NCBI GenBank assembly: GCA_001803205.1
Contig: MHBE01000011.1
Coordinates: 61,371-125,370, forward strand
Source: Lentisphaerae bacterium GWF2_38_69
GTDB taxonomy: Bacteria > Verrucomicrobiota > Lentisphaeria > Victivallales > GWF2-38-69
Reading direction: 5' to 3'
DNA: 64,000 nucleotides
In this document: positions 16,234-25,507 of the stretch, in pieces
Layout: each line of letters starts with the position of its first letter
Numbering within the stretch: position 1 is the stretch's first letter
Made by a program: the position numbers and the translations under genes
The notes under the pieces: generated by a model
What the model was told of the DNA's origin: nothing
The model's input: the letters and a program-made list of their open reading frames with translations, nothing else
Databases searched by the model: none

Positions 16234-17446
16234 AAAAATTGTCAGCTATTTGATGTTTGCGATGATTACCCTTGCGGTATCGACGACAGACATATATGTC
16301 CCTGCTATGCCTGAAATGACCAGGTATTTTGATACAACAGTTGCTCTTGTCGGACTAACAATAACTACAATGCTTATTGGAATGGCTTTTGGAACTCTGG
16401 TCTGGGGTGTTTTCAGCGATACATACGGAAGAAGGCCTGTTCTTATAATAAGCCTGATAATATACTCATTGATATCCTTGCTTATAGCTTGTTCTCCAAA
16501 TATTTACTGCGTAATAATCCTGAGATTTTTTCAAGGGGTTATAACCTCTGTTTTTGCGATAGTCTGCAGATTGGTTCTTAATGATTTTTTGGAAGGGCAG
16601 GAGCTTTTTAGAGCTATGAATCTTCTTAACCTTGGATTAGTATTGTCTCCAGCTATAGCGCCAGTTATCGGGGCTCAGCTTTCCACATGGTTTGACTGGA
16701 GAGCTAACTTTACTTTCAGTTGCGTTGGAGGAGTAATCATGCTTCTTCTCTTATTGAAATATGTTAAAGAAACCAATAAGAACAAAAAAGAAAAGCTTCC
16801 TCCGCTTCTTATATGGTTTGGAGATTATTTTAAAGTTATAAGGCATACTCATTATTCAATAAACAACATAATGATAATGGCAAACTACGCAATTTATTTT
16901 GCCTTTATAACCATATCGAGTTTTATCTATGTGACAGATCTGAACTTTTCACCTACGCTCTTTGCGTTAATGCTTCTCTTTGCGTCCGGATCGTATTTTC
17001 TAGGATCGTATTATGCTAAATTTATTAAATCCAGATACGAAAATAGGAAGTATATAGACATTATGCTTGTAGCTGATTTGATTACGCTTGCGGGTGCTTT
17101 CCTGCTACTTATTAATTGCTTTTCACATTACTACTGGGTTCAGGTTATTTTAATAAGTCTAGCTCTTGGATTAACGAGATTCGGATTCGGACTGATGTTT
17201 ACTCCAGGCCAGATGAGAGCTCTTGAATTTTTTCCTGACAAAAGCGGTTTTGCCCTTGGAGCATGCTTTTTTTTAATGTTTCTTTCTGGTTCATTTGGGG
17301 CTGCGTGGGTTTCATGTTTTCATAGAAATCATATGCTTGGCCTTGCTGTAGTCGTTACTACACTAACTTTAATGCTCATCTTCCTGCATTATCTTGACAG
17401 AAGGTGGCTGAAAATGCTCAGAAAAATAGCCCTGATAAAAAAATAA
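16226..17446 (+). CDS. Bcr/CflA-type drug resistance exporter (MFS)
   Basis: 406 residues with about 12 hydrophobic segments. The N-terminal 'TTDIYVPAMPEM', the loop 'GVFSDTYGRRPVLI' (MFS signature between helices 2 and 3), 'RFFQGV' and 'SPAIAPVIGAQL' are characteristic of the Bcr/CflA subfamily of proton-driven drug exporters in the inner membrane. The substrate is unknown. It begins within the peroxiredoxin remnant, and its ATG is preceded by no obvious ribosome-binding sequence. Stop 17446 faces the convergent pyrophosphatase gene across 44 bases. Confidence 0.88.
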   Translation: MNKKIVSYLMFAMITLAVSTTDIYVPAMPEMTRYFDTTVALVGLTITTMLIGMAFGTLVWGVFSDTYGRRPVLIISLIIYSLISLLIACSPNIYCVIILRFFQGVITSVFAIVCRLVLNDFLEGQELFRAMNLLNLGLVLSPAIAPVIGAQLSTWFDWRANFTFSCVGGVIMLLLLLKYVKETNKNKKEKLPPLLIWFGDYFKVIRHTHYSINNIMIMANYAIYFAFITISSFIYVTDLNFSPTLFALMLLFASGSYFLGSYYAKFIKSRYENRKYIDIMLVADLITLAGAFLLLINCFSHYYWVQVILISLALGLTRFGFGLMFTPGQMRALEFFPDKSGFALGACFFLMFLSGSFGAAWVSCFHRNHMLGLAVVVTTLTLMLIFLHYLDRRWLKMLRKIALIKK

Positions 17447-17490
17447 GGGAATATAGTTTTGAGGTTCTTCTTTCTAGCACTTTCTGCTTT

Positions 17491-19185
17491 TTATTCAAGG
17501 GGATGAAAAACATTTATAAGCTGTGGTAACAATTGTTTCTTCCTACTTAAGATGCCCGGCAGGTCATATAGATTGTCTTTGATTTTATTATAAGGAAGAA
17601 GTTCCATAAAATCATGGGTTCCGGATGCCAGCATAAGTGAAGTTTCCTTTGAAAGATTTGTGACTATCAACGCAAAGAAAGAAAGGCTTTCTTTTTTAAT
17701 TAAAGCGTTTGCAGCTGTGAGCAGATCTTCGAATTTGAGATTGAAATTATTGAAGTTTGCCTCTTCCACCTGTGCGATTGAATAAGTGTGTTTGCCAACA
17801 TTATAATTCTTTTTATCTATCACAAGAACTTTTTCAGGCAAATTATTAGCGATGACAGAACCTACTCCGAATAACTCACTTGCAAGCTGCTCAGGTGAAA
17901 CTTTGCAGATTCCATGCAGCCAGTCTATTGCATCTTTGTCTCTTGTTGTTGAAGTAGGAGACTTCAGGAATAGAGTGTCATCGATGATCGCTCCCATAAG
18001 CAAACCAGCCATATTTTTCGAAGGCTTGATGTTCATGTATTTGTACTTTTCAGTTACCAAAGTGCAGGTGCTTCCTACTACATCGTTAGTAACCGTAATA
18101 GGGTAAGAGGTAGTAGGATAATCAAGATGATGGTGATCAAGAATCTCTACTATTACCGCTTCGTTTGCCCCATCAACCGCCTGTTTGAGGTTGTTGTGAT
18201 CTACCATTATCAGTCTTATTTTCTTTGTGTCATCCATATCGCGTTTCGAGACGGTTCCTAGAAGAGTTCCATTGTCATCGACTACCGGAAACAAATCTTC
18301 AAAAGATGAAAGGATTTTATGTCTGACCTCAGTTACTTTATCAGTAATTTTGAAGGCAGTTTGGTTTTTCTGGATTATAAATTCCACCGGCTCGCTGAAT
18401 TTTAGTCTTCTTACGGCTGTTGCCGAGTCAAAGGCTGTTCTGAATATTGTGGTCTTTTTCTCTTTTGCTGTGGCAATAACTGTTTCGTTGATGTGTCCGT
18501 TACCAGTAACAATCAGAAGTTTGACTCCAAGTTCCATCACTGACATGAACTGTATATCGTCTCTATCTCCTACTACGATTGCAAGGGAGTCAGGGGAGCG
18601 TTTCATAATGCGCTGTCTGAAGCTGTAAAGGCCTTGTGCCGCCACATAGACATAAAGATCCTTGAGTTCTTTATCTTCATGTATATTAATTATTTCTGCA
18701 TTCAGGATTTTTGCGGCAAGAGAAAGAGAAGTAGTTACTTTTCTTTCGAGCATGCCCATGACCGCTTTTCCGGAGGGTTTAGTTCTCACGCTGAAGAGCT
18801 TATTCATAATATCAAAAGTGCTTATCATTCCAATGAATTTCTCTTTGGAGTTGACAAAGGGCAACCTGGAAACGCGCTGCTGCTGCAGGGATTCGACAGC
18901 TTCAAGAAGTACCGTGCCTTCATTTAGACTGATTTTATCAGAGTTCATTAAATCAGCCATATCAGGAATTACATCCTGTATTAGCTCCGGAAGAGGTATT
19001 TTGAATTTTTTAAAAAGAAACTCTGTTCTCGCGTTAGGGAAACCGGCTCTGCCGGCAATAATATTTTTTGAACCAAGCTTTTCTTTAAATTCCGCATATG
19101 CCACTGCCGAAACCATACTGTCCGTGTCAGGATGCTTATGACCTATTACGATTGTTTTCGGAATGAAATTATTTTCTGTAGACAT
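17491..19185 (-). CDS. ppaC: Manganese-dependent inorganic pyrophosphatase with CBS and DRTGG domains
   Basis: 564 residues, much longer than simple family II enzymes (about 310). It hydrolyses pyrophosphate in the cytoplasm. The DHH part opens with 'GHKHPDTDSMVSAVAYAEF' and includes 'VEILDHHHLDYPT'. Inserted between is a regulatory block: a CBS motif pair (about 72-130 and 275-325) around a DRTGG-type domain (about 135-250). In known CBS-PPases this block binds adenine nucleotides or Ap4A and tunes activity. The DHHA2 tail carries 'SRKKQLLPQL', the substrate-binding SRKKQ. Monocistronic, divergent from glnA. Confidence 0.92.
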   Translation of the reverse strand: MSTENNFIPKTIVIGHKHPDTDSMVSAVAYAEFKEKLGSKNIIAGRAGFPNARTEFLFKKFKIPLPELIQDVIPDMADLMNSDKISLNEGTVLLEAVESLQQQRVSRLPFVNSKEKFIGMISTFDIMNKLFSVRTKPSGKAVMGMLERKVTTSLSLAAKILNAEIINIHEDKELKDLYVYVAAQGLYSFRQRIMKRSPDSLAIVVGDRDDIQFMSVMELGVKLLIVTGNGHINETVIATAKEKKTTIFRTAFDSATAVRRLKFSEPVEFIIQKNQTAFKITDKVTEVRHKILSSFEDLFPVVDDNGTLLGTVSKRDMDDTKKIRLIMVDHNNLKQAVDGANEAVIVEILDHHHLDYPTTSYPITVTNDVVGSTCTLVTEKYKYMNIKPSKNMAGLLMGAIIDDTLFLKSPTSTTRDKDAIDWLHGICKVSPEQLASELFGVGSVIANNLPEKVLVIDKKNYNVGKHTYSIAQVEEANFNNFNLKFEDLLTAANALIKKESLSFFALIVTNLSKETSLMLASGTHDFMELLPYNKIKDNLYDLPGILSRKKQLLPQLINVFHPLE

Positions 19186-19236
19186 TAAGCAATCTCCCTT
19201 AAAAAGTGTCCTGATTTTTAATTAAAAGATAGCTAT

Positions 19237-19265
19237 TTGCATTCAAAGATTCAATACGCTACAAT
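19237..19265 (+). promoter_or_regulatory. Promoter of glnA
   Basis: TTGCAT and TACAAT with a 17-base spacer, 68 bases ahead of the glnA start. No obvious nitrogen-regulator site was seen. A purine-rich GGGGGA lies ahead of the ATG. Confidence 0.65.
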
Positions 19266-19333
19266 TACCTATTATGATTTTATTCTATATAAGGCAATGA
19301 TAATTAAACAAAAAAGAATGGGGGAATTCTAAA

Positions 19334-20830
19334 ATGAACCAGGAAATTGCTCTTAATCCGAATAAACTGGTAAGTTTTCTCAACAAGCCGGCAGCCGATT
19401 TTACCAAAAAGGATATCCTTGATTATATAGAAAAAAATAATATCAAGATGCTTAACTTCCGATATGTAGGTGGAGATGGAAAAGTAAAGCTCCTAAATTT
19501 TATAATAAATGATAAGAAGTACATAGACAAGATATTATCCGTAGGAGAAAGAGTTGATGGGTCTAGTCTCTTCAATTACATAGATACTGGAGCGAGCGAC
19601 CTTTATGTCGTACCAAGATACAGGACTGCATTTGTAAATCCATTCACAGAAATTCCTTCAGTTGATGTTCTCTGCTCTTATTACAATAAATTTGGGGAGC
19701 CTCTGGACATAGCACCCGAACACATTGTTAGCAAAGCCCATAATGCTCTCAAAAAAGCTACCGGCTTCGAACTTGAAGCTCTCGGAGAGCTGGAATTTTA
19801 CATATCTTCAGAAATAGACAAGATTTATGAAATTATTCCTCAGAGAGGTTATCACGAATCCCATCCTTTCGCCAAATGGCAGTTTGTCAGAATGGAAGCT
19901 ATGAAAGCCATAAGTGAAATCGGGGGAAGAATCAAGTATGGACATTCCGAAGTCGGAAATATTTTAGTAGGAGACAGAGAGTATGTTCAGCACGAAATTG
20001 AATTTCTACCTGTCCCTATTGAAGAAGCTGCAGATCAGTTGGTGCTGGCAAAATGGGCAATCAGGGAGATAGCATACAAATATAATCTTGAAGTAAGTTT
20101 TGCCCCGAAAATTATAGTCGGGCATGCAGGAAGCGGAATGCACTTCCATTCAAGACTACTAAAAAATGGGAAAAATGCGATTGTCGATGAGACAGGTGCC
20201 ATTAATGATACAGCTAAAAAATTAATAGCAGGCTATCTGGAAATGGCTCCATCCTTAACAGCTTTCGGCAATACCGTTCCTACTTCTTTCTTGCGCTTAG
20301 TGCCGCATCAGGAAGCTCCGACAAACATCTGCTGGGGTGATACCAACAGATCGGCTCTTGTGAGAGTTCCGCTGGGATGGAAAGGGGTTGACAATATGAT
20401 TTACGACGCAAATCCGAAAGAGAAAGACCCGATTCCAGAATATGTAAATAATCAAACAGTTGAAATAAGAAGTCCGGACGGTTCAGCCATAGTTCATCAG
20501 CTGATAGCAGGACTGGCAGTAGCTGCCCGCTATGGACTGGAGAATCCGAAATCTCTTGAGATCGCAAATAAACTTTATGTAAGCGGCGATATCGGGAAGA
20601 ATAAGTCTCATTTAAATCTGCCTCAGCTTCCTGCTTCCTGCCATGAAGCCTCAGAAAGATTGCTTAGAGACAGAGCTATATATGAAAAAGACGGCGTTTT
20701 CCCTGCAATGATGATTGACGGAATAGCCTCTATGCTCAAGAAATATCAGGATGAAAATCTCAGTGAAAGCATGTTGGGCAATGGTGCGGCTCTGAAGGAA
20801 ATTGTCCAGCGTTATTTCCACTGCGGTTGA
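19334..20830 (+). CDS. glnA: Glutamine synthetase
   Basis: 498 residues. It joins ammonia to glutamate with ATP. The type I/II-like architecture is clear: beta-grasp domain (about 20-110, with 'VDGSSLFNYIDTGASDLYVVP'), metal and substrate sites 'ELEFYIS', 'EVGNILVGDREYVQHEIEFLP', 'GSGMHFHSRL' (ammonia-site His/Glu region), 'RLVPHQEAPTNICWGDTNRSALVRVP' and 'VEIRSPDGSA'. The C-terminal adenylylation motif of enteric GS (NLYDLPPE) is not present, so control by adenylylation is unlikely. Longer than the 440-470 typical of GSI-alpha. Monocistronic with its own promoter; malic enzyme follows after 96 bases. Confidence 0.93.
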   Translation: MNQEIALNPNKLVSFLNKPAADFTKKDILDYIEKNNIKMLNFRYVGGDGKVKLLNFIINDKKYIDKILSVGERVDGSSLFNYIDTGASDLYVVPRYRTAFVNPFTEIPSVDVLCSYYNKFGEPLDIAPEHIVSKAHNALKKATGFELEALGELEFYISSEIDKIYEIIPQRGYHESHPFAKWQFVRMEAMKAISEIGGRIKYGHSEVGNILVGDREYVQHEIEFLPVPIEEAADQLVLAKWAIREIAYKYNLEVSFAPKIIVGHAGSGMHFHSRLLKNGKNAIVDETGAINDTAKKLIAGYLEMAPSLTAFGNTVPTSFLRLVPHQEAPTNICWGDTNRSALVRVPLGWKGVDNMIYDANPKEKDPIPEYVNNQTVEIRSPDGSAIVHQLIAGLAVAARYGLENPKSLEIANKLYVSGDIGKNKSHLNLPQLPASCHEASERLLRDRAIYEKDGVFPAMMIDGIASMLKKYQDENLSESMLGNGAALKEIVQRYFHCG

Positions 20831-20926
20831 TAAATGAATTGGGCGTAAATAGCAAAATTTGAGAGCCTAACTGTACACGAAGATATTGAAAAGATTAAGA
20901 ATTAAGATTTTTTTTAGGAGTTAATT

Positions 20927-22648
20927 ATGAGTAAACTTGTTGAAGAAATAATAGATTCAAATGGCAAAGCCGAAGCACTTAAAACCTCTTTATTAGGTGA
21001 AGATCTGCTTCTTAACCCTAAATTAAATAAGGGGACAGCTTTCACCAGAGAAGAGCGAATTCAATTCGGATTGATTGGCAGGCTTCCCAACAAAGTAGAA
21101 TCTATTGAAGAGCAGGCATCAAGAGTTTTCGAAGTTTACTCTGGCATAGCAGATAATCTGGAAAAAAGTACATTTCTCTACAGTCTTAATGAAGTAAACT
21201 CTACTCTTTTCTATAAGGTTGCTCAGGATCATATTGAAGAGATAATGCCGATAGTCTATACGCCCGTAGTGGGTAGATCTGTTCAGGAATTTAATCGTTT
21301 ATGGAACCAGAACAGAGCTGTGTATATTGCATCTGAAGATATAGATATGGTGGATGATATTTTAGCTCAATACAGTGATGGTGATTATGAAATAGCTATT
21401 GTTACTGACGGAGAAAGGATTCTCGGAATAGGGGATCAGGGTGTCGGGGGAGTAAATATTTCGGTCGGCAAGCTAATGGTTTACACTCTCTGCGGTGGAC
21501 TCAATCCATCAAAGGCGCTGCCGGTTGTTCTTGATGTTGGTACCAATAGTGAAATTCTTTTGAAAGACCCTCTCTATCTTGGTGCCAGGCATCCAAGACT
21601 CAAGGGAGCTGAATATGATTCCTTTATAAAAAAATTTGTAGATTCTTTTAAAAAGAATCTGCCAAAAACTCTCCTTCACTGGGAGGATTTCAGCGGAGAT
21701 AACGCCAGAAAGAATCTTTCTCTTTATAGGGATGAGTTATGTTCTTTCAATGACGATATTCAAGGCACTGCTTCTATTTCTCTTGCATGTGTACTTTCAG
21801 GAATAGGTTTTTCAGGTTTAGATTTTAAAAAACATAGAGTTGTTGTATTCGGTGCAGGCGCGGCAGGAACGGGCATTGTTTATCAGCTTTGCGATGCTTT
21901 CAAACGCTTTGGCATGAGTGAAGATGAAGCTTTTAAAATGTTTTATCTTGTTGACAGGTTTGGTCTGCTTGTAGATGGCATGGACTCTGTTCAACCCTAT
22001 CAGAAAGCTTTTGCAAGAAATAGAAAAGAACTGGATGCATGGCATGTGGCAGATAAAAATAATATTTCATTGCTTGACACAGTCAGACATGCCAAACCCA
22101 CTATTATTATAGGATGTTCCACAGTAGCAGGAGCTTTTACTGAAGAAATTATTAGAGAAATGTGCAAGCATTGTTCCATGCCAATTATAATGCCGCTTTC
22201 AAATCCTGATACTAAAGCTGAAGCTAAACCAAACGATCTTATTTCCTGGACTGAAGGTAAAGCTTTAATTGCAACTGGAACTCCTTTCAAAGCAGTCGAT
22301 TACAAAGGTAGAAAATATGTTCCGTCACAGTGCAACAATGCGTTTATTTTCCCTGGTATAGGTTTGGGAGCTGTAATATCAAAGGCATCAAAAATTACTG
22401 ATAACATGTTTTTCGCTGCAAGTATTGCAGTAAGAGACTATGCTGAAAACTGCGAATCCTGTAAGGAAAATAATCAGCTCCTGCCGCCGATTTCTGAAGT
22501 TAGAGAGATTAACTGGAAAGTAACAATAGCTGTAATCAAACAGGCCATAGCAGACGGAGTTGCCGGAATCGACTCTAATACTGATATTGAAAAGAAAATA
22601 GCACAAGTGATTTGGGAGCCTAAATATATTCCCTATAGGAAAGCCTGA
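20927..22648 (+). CDS. NAD-dependent malic enzyme
   Basis: 573 residues, the large (SfcA/MaeA or eukaryote-like) class rather than the short bacterial class. It decarboxylates malate to pyruvate with NAD or NADP. Motifs: 'EEQASRVFEVYSGIADNLEKS' opening, 'FLYSLNEVNSTLFYKVAQDH', 'YTPVVGRSVQEF' (with malic-enzyme Tyr), 'VTDGERILGIGDQGVGG', 'FNDDIQGTASISLA', 'VVFGAGAAGTGI' (dinucleotide fold) and 'PLSNPDTKAEA'. AGGAG precedes the ATG. Fumarase starts five bases after the stop, making a two-gene operon that links fumarate to pyruvate. Confidence 0.93.
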   Translation: MSKLVEEIIDSNGKAEALKTSLLGEDLLLNPKLNKGTAFTREERIQFGLIGRLPNKVESIEEQASRVFEVYSGIADNLEKSTFLYSLNEVNSTLFYKVAQDHIEEIMPIVYTPVVGRSVQEFNRLWNQNRAVYIASEDIDMVDDILAQYSDGDYEIAIVTDGERILGIGDQGVGGVNISVGKLMVYTLCGGLNPSKALPVVLDVGTNSEILLKDPLYLGARHPRLKGAEYDSFIKKFVDSFKKNLPKTLLHWEDFSGDNARKNLSLYRDELCSFNDDIQGTASISLACVLSGIGFSGLDFKKHRVVVFGAGAAGTGIVYQLCDAFKRFGMSEDEAFKMFYLVDRFGLLVDGMDSVQPYQKAFARNRKELDAWHVADKNNISLLDTVRHAKPTIIIGCSTVAGAFTEEIIREMCKHCSMPIIMPLSNPDTKAEAKPNDLISWTEGKALIATGTPFKAVDYKGRKYVPSQCNNAFIFPGIGLGAVISKASKITDNMFFAASIAVRDYAENCESCKENNQLLPPISEVREINWKVTIAVIKQAIADGVAGIDSNTDIEKKIAQVIWEPKYIPYRKA

Positions 22649-22653
22649 TAACT

Positions 22654-24042
22654 ATGACTGCAAATCCATTCAGGATTGAAACTGATTCTTTGGGGGAAGT
22701 CAGGGTTGACGCTTCTAAATACTGGGGAGCGCAAACGCAACGATCTCTTGCGCATTTTTCTATAGGCAAAGACATTATTCCCAAAGAGGTCATAACTGCC
22801 TATGCCATTATAAAACTTGCATCAGCAAGATCAAATAATGAATTGGGAAAACTGAAAACTGACAAACTTACATTAATTGAAAGAGCTTCTCATGAAATAT
22901 TAGAGGGAAAATTTGACAATCAGTTTCCACTTCATGTCTGGCAGACAGGCAGCGGCACTCAGACCAACATGAACCTCAATGAGGTTATCGCAAACAGAGC
23001 AAATGAGATTGCAGGAACAGTGCTTGGTGCTAAATCGCCCATTCATCCAAATAACGATGTAAATATGTCTCAATCGTCAAACGATACTTTTCCTGCTGCA
23101 ATGCATATTTCAGCTTATATGGCTATACAACAAAATCTTCTACCTGTTTTGAAAGATCTTCTTGGCAGTTTTGAGTCTAAAATAAAAGAGATTTCAGATG
23201 TGATAAAAATAGGCAGAACACATCTTCAGGACGCAGTGCCTATTACTTTTGGGCAGGAATTTTCAGGTTATGCCGCACAGATTGGGAATTCTATAAAGAG
23301 TATAGATGAGATTTCTAAAAAACTCCTGCCTCTTCCAATCGGAGGGAGCGCCGTAGGTACAGGTTTGAATACACACAAAGAGTTTGCAAGAACTGTCGTA
23401 AAGCATATCAATACCCTTACCTCTTGCGAATTTTTTACAGCAGAAAATAAGTTTTGTTATATGGCAGCTCATGACGATTTTTCTCTTTTAAGCGGAGCGC
23501 TGAAGACTTTTGCCTGCGCCATGATAAAAATAGCCAACGACATTAGGTGGCTGGCCTCGGGTCCGTCATGTGGAATAGGGGAAATTATTATTCCGTCAAA
23601 TGAGCCTGGCTCTTCAATCATGCCAGGGAAAGTCAATCCTACTCAATGCGAAGCCATGACAATGGTTTGCGCACAGGTAATTGGTTATGATGCGGCTATT
23701 ACATTTGCATGTTCTCAGGGCAATTTTGAATTAAATGTTTATAAGCCTCTTATAATCTATGATGTTCTTGAATCGATAAGAATTCTTGCGGATTGTTGTT
23801 CTTCCTTTACGAATTATCTCGTGAAAGGAATTGAAGTCAATCAGAAGAAAGTAAAATACTTTATTGGCAAATCTTACATGCTTGCTACTGCGCTGAATGA
23901 AGTTATCGGCTATGACAATGCCGCAAAAATTGCTAAATACGCTTATCACAAAGATATATCGCTCAAGGAAGCTGCGCTTGAACTTAATCTGATTTCAGAG
24001 TCCGACTTCGACAGAGTCGTAGATCCATCGAAGATGGTCTAA
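22654..24042 (+). CDS. fumC: Fumarate hydratase, class II
   Basis: 462 residues. It interconverts fumarate and malate without an iron-sulfur cluster. The fumarase signature 'GSSIMPGKVNPTQCEA' is present near residue 315, with 'TGSGTQTNMNLNEV', 'NDVNMSQSSNDTFP' and 'GRTHLQDAVPITFGQEFSGY'. The GTG-like start choice is clear: ATG at 22654 lies five bases after malic enzyme, within a likely coupled unit. Together the two genes form the branch fumarate-malate-pyruvate. Confidence 0.95.
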   Translation: MTANPFRIETDSLGEVRVDASKYWGAQTQRSLAHFSIGKDIIPKEVITAYAIIKLASARSNNELGKLKTDKLTLIERASHEILEGKFDNQFPLHVWQTGSGTQTNMNLNEVIANRANEIAGTVLGAKSPIHPNNDVNMSQSSNDTFPAAMHISAYMAIQQNLLPVLKDLLGSFESKIKEISDVIKIGRTHLQDAVPITFGQEFSGYAAQIGNSIKSIDEISKKLLPLPIGGSAVGTGLNTHKEFARTVVKHINTLTSCEFFTAENKFCYMAAHDDFSLLSGALKTFACAMIKIANDIRWLASGPSCGIGEIIIPSNEPGSSIMPGKVNPTQCEAMTMVCAQVIGYDAAITFACSQGNFELNVYKPLIIYDVLESIRILADCCSSFTNYLVKGIEVNQKKVKYFIGKSYMLATALNEVIGYDNAAKIAKYAYHKDISLKEAALELNLISESDFDRVVDPSKMV

Positions 24043-24046
24043 ATAC

Positions 24047-24102
24047 ACTTAACAACGAACAGCTCGAAAAGAGACGAGAATTTGATTTTTATCGTAACGC
24101 AT
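24047..24102 (+). repeat. Imperfect direct repeat, copy 1
   Basis: Begins ACTTAACAACGAAC, then CGAAAA, and ends near TTTTTATCGTAACGCAT. It matches the second copy at 24365 over most of its length with small indels. Its meaning is unknown. Confidence 0.55.
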
Positions 24103-24364
24103 AGATCAGCCAGGTTTCAAATTTCAAGAATAATGCCGTTTATGCATAAAAAGTTATCGGGCAGAAGGTATTCAATCCGTTTGGAATGTTTGAAGCTTTT
24201 GTTCTTGAAGAATTCAATCCAGATACAGCTATCAACCATAAAGCGTTCATTCTTCATTTTCCAAGCTCCGGATTTTCACTATGTCATAATTTTCTTCGAT
24301 GAGAATATATGCATGAATAATATATTGCATTTTCTTTTAATCAAGGAGCCTTTGAAAGTTAATT

Positions 24365-24420
24365 ACTTAACCACGAACTTCGAAAAAACACTAATATTGA
24401 TCTTTATCGTATCACGGCAT
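24365..24420 (+). repeat. Imperfect direct repeat, copy 2
   Basis: Begins ACTTAACCACGAAC, then CGAAAA, and ends near TCTTTATCGTATCACGG. It lies 318 bases after copy 1 and close to the 3' end of dut. Confidence 0.55.
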
Positions 24421-24474
24421 CCCTGGTCGCTGCCTTCGTCAACGGGCAGGCCTGTTCTTTACCCATTAGCGCAT

Positions 24475-24927
24475 CTACGCTTTGCCTGTGCTGCCGAAAC
24501 CTCCGGCGCCTCTTTTCGAGGTGGAAAGTTCTTCTACTTGTATCATTTCGACTTCTGGGAGTTTTGATATAACCATCTGTGCAACTCTGTCGCCTCTTTT
24601 TATATGGTAGTTTTCCCTGCCTGCATTGAGCATGATTACGCAGACTTCACCCCTGTATCCGGCATCAATTGTTCCAGGACTGTTTGTTACAGTTAAATTA
24701 TGCTTTATTGCCAATCCGCTCCTTGGTCTTATTTGGGCTTCATAGTGAATGGGAAGTTCTATAAAAAGACCTGTCGGAACGAGTTTGGAAATTCCTGGTT
24801 CAAGCGTTACTCCTTCTCTTGCCATTATGTCGAACGCCGCATCATCGAGGTGGGCTTTTTTTGGAGCAAGGTCATTGCAGCCTTCAAACATTTTAAATCT
24901 GACTGTAACTTTTGATGTAATTGTCAT
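24475..24927 (-). CDS. dut: dUTP diphosphatase
   Basis: 150 residues, the normal trimeric dUTPase length. It converts dUTP to dUMP and pyrophosphate, keeping uracil out of DNA and feeding dTMP synthesis. The five family motifs are visible: 'DDAAFDIMA', 'RPRSGLA', 'GTIDAGYRGEVCVIMLN', 'KRGDRVAQMVI' and the C-terminal 'GGFGSTG' arm. The start at 24927 is the only good ATG. A long AT-rich stretch separates it from the divergent STAS gene. Confidence 0.95.
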   Translation of the reverse strand: MTITSKVTVRFKMFEGCNDLAPKKAHLDDAAFDIMAREGVTLEPGISKLVPTGLFIELPIHYEAQIRPRSGLAIKHNLTVTNSPGTIDAGYRGEVCVIMLNAGRENYHIKRGDRVAQMVISKLPEVEMIQVEELSTSKRGAGGFGSTGKA

Positions 24928-25107
24928 TTTGTATCCTTAGCGATAAGTGTTACTAAAAAGTTAAATTTTCTAAAATAACTTGATATCTTGATAAAAAAAT
25001 ATTTATTTTATTATTTTTAGTTATAAAATTGAAGCTATTATGTAAAGGATAGATTAGATTTATAGTTAATGTTTTATTTATAATATTACCAAAGGAGAGG
25101 TAAGATA

Positions 25108-25440
25108 ATGGAAGTTTTCAACGAAAAGAAAAATGGAATAACATGCTTAAGAGTTGAAGGCCGTCTTGATGCTGCTGCTGCCCCGGCTTTTGAAAAAGCC
25201 CTTCTTTCAGCAATTAAGGAAGATAGTTCAAAACTCGTAATTAATCTAGCAGATCTAGCTTATATCAGCAGCGCAGGCCTTAGAGCTTTACTTGTTGGAG
25301 CAAAGGAAATAAAGGCTAAAGGCGGGAAGATGGTATTGGCCGCTGCCAATGAAAGCGTAAAGAAGGTTTTTGATATCAGCGGATTCTCTTCAATATTCGA
25401 ACTTCAGGATTCTGTTGACGACGCGCTGAAGAAATTCTAA
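25108..25440 (+). CDS. STAS-domain anti-sigma factor antagonist
   Basis: 110 residues, a stand-alone STAS domain of the SpoIIAA/RsbV type. Such proteins bind and release anti-sigma kinases depending on phosphorylation of one Ser. The phosphorylation segment 'LADLAYISSAGLRALLV' (Ser near residue 55) is intact. No partner anti-sigma kinase or phosphatase gene is adjacent, so the regulated sigma factor cannot be named. The start has AGGAGAGG at ideal spacing, and a terminator follows at 25463. Confidence 0.88.
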   Translation: MEVFNEKKNGITCLRVEGRLDAAAAPAFEKALLSAIKEDSSKLVINLADLAYISSAGLRALLVGAKEIKAKGGKMVLAAANESVKKVFDISGFSSIFELQDSVDDALKKF

Positions 25441-25462
25441 TGAATTTATAAATTTGATAAAA

Positions 25463-25490
25463 AAGGCATCCTTCCGGGTGCTTTTTTTTT
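25463..25490 (+). terminator. Rho-independent terminator of the STAS gene
   Basis: Stem GCATCC/GGGTGC (one G-T pair) with a four-base loop TTCC, then nine T. The next gene starts 18 bases later. Confidence 0.8.
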
Positions 25491-25507
25491 AGTGGAAGAG
25501 TTAAAAA

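Larger units (their letters stand above)
24043..24474. other. 432-base stretch without a supported gene
   Basis: This region between fumC and dut holds two related ~55-base copies (24047-24102 and 24365-24420) described as repeats. Between them a 43-codon open stretch (24171-24302) gives protein-like text (FNPFGMFEAFVLEEF...) that ends at TGA without a plausible start, so it may be a decayed gene or chance. No RNA gene was recognised. Confidence 0.5.

Noticed and set aside
18662..19141. A 159-codon open frame antisense to the pyrophosphatase gene
   Set aside because: Its text is the complement of well conserved CBS and DHH motifs, with no similarity of its own.
24082..24567. An open plus-strand frame of about 160 codons overlapping dut
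   Set aside because: No start context or recognised protein, and its last third is antisense to dut motifs. The text is basic and hydrophobic and looks like chance.
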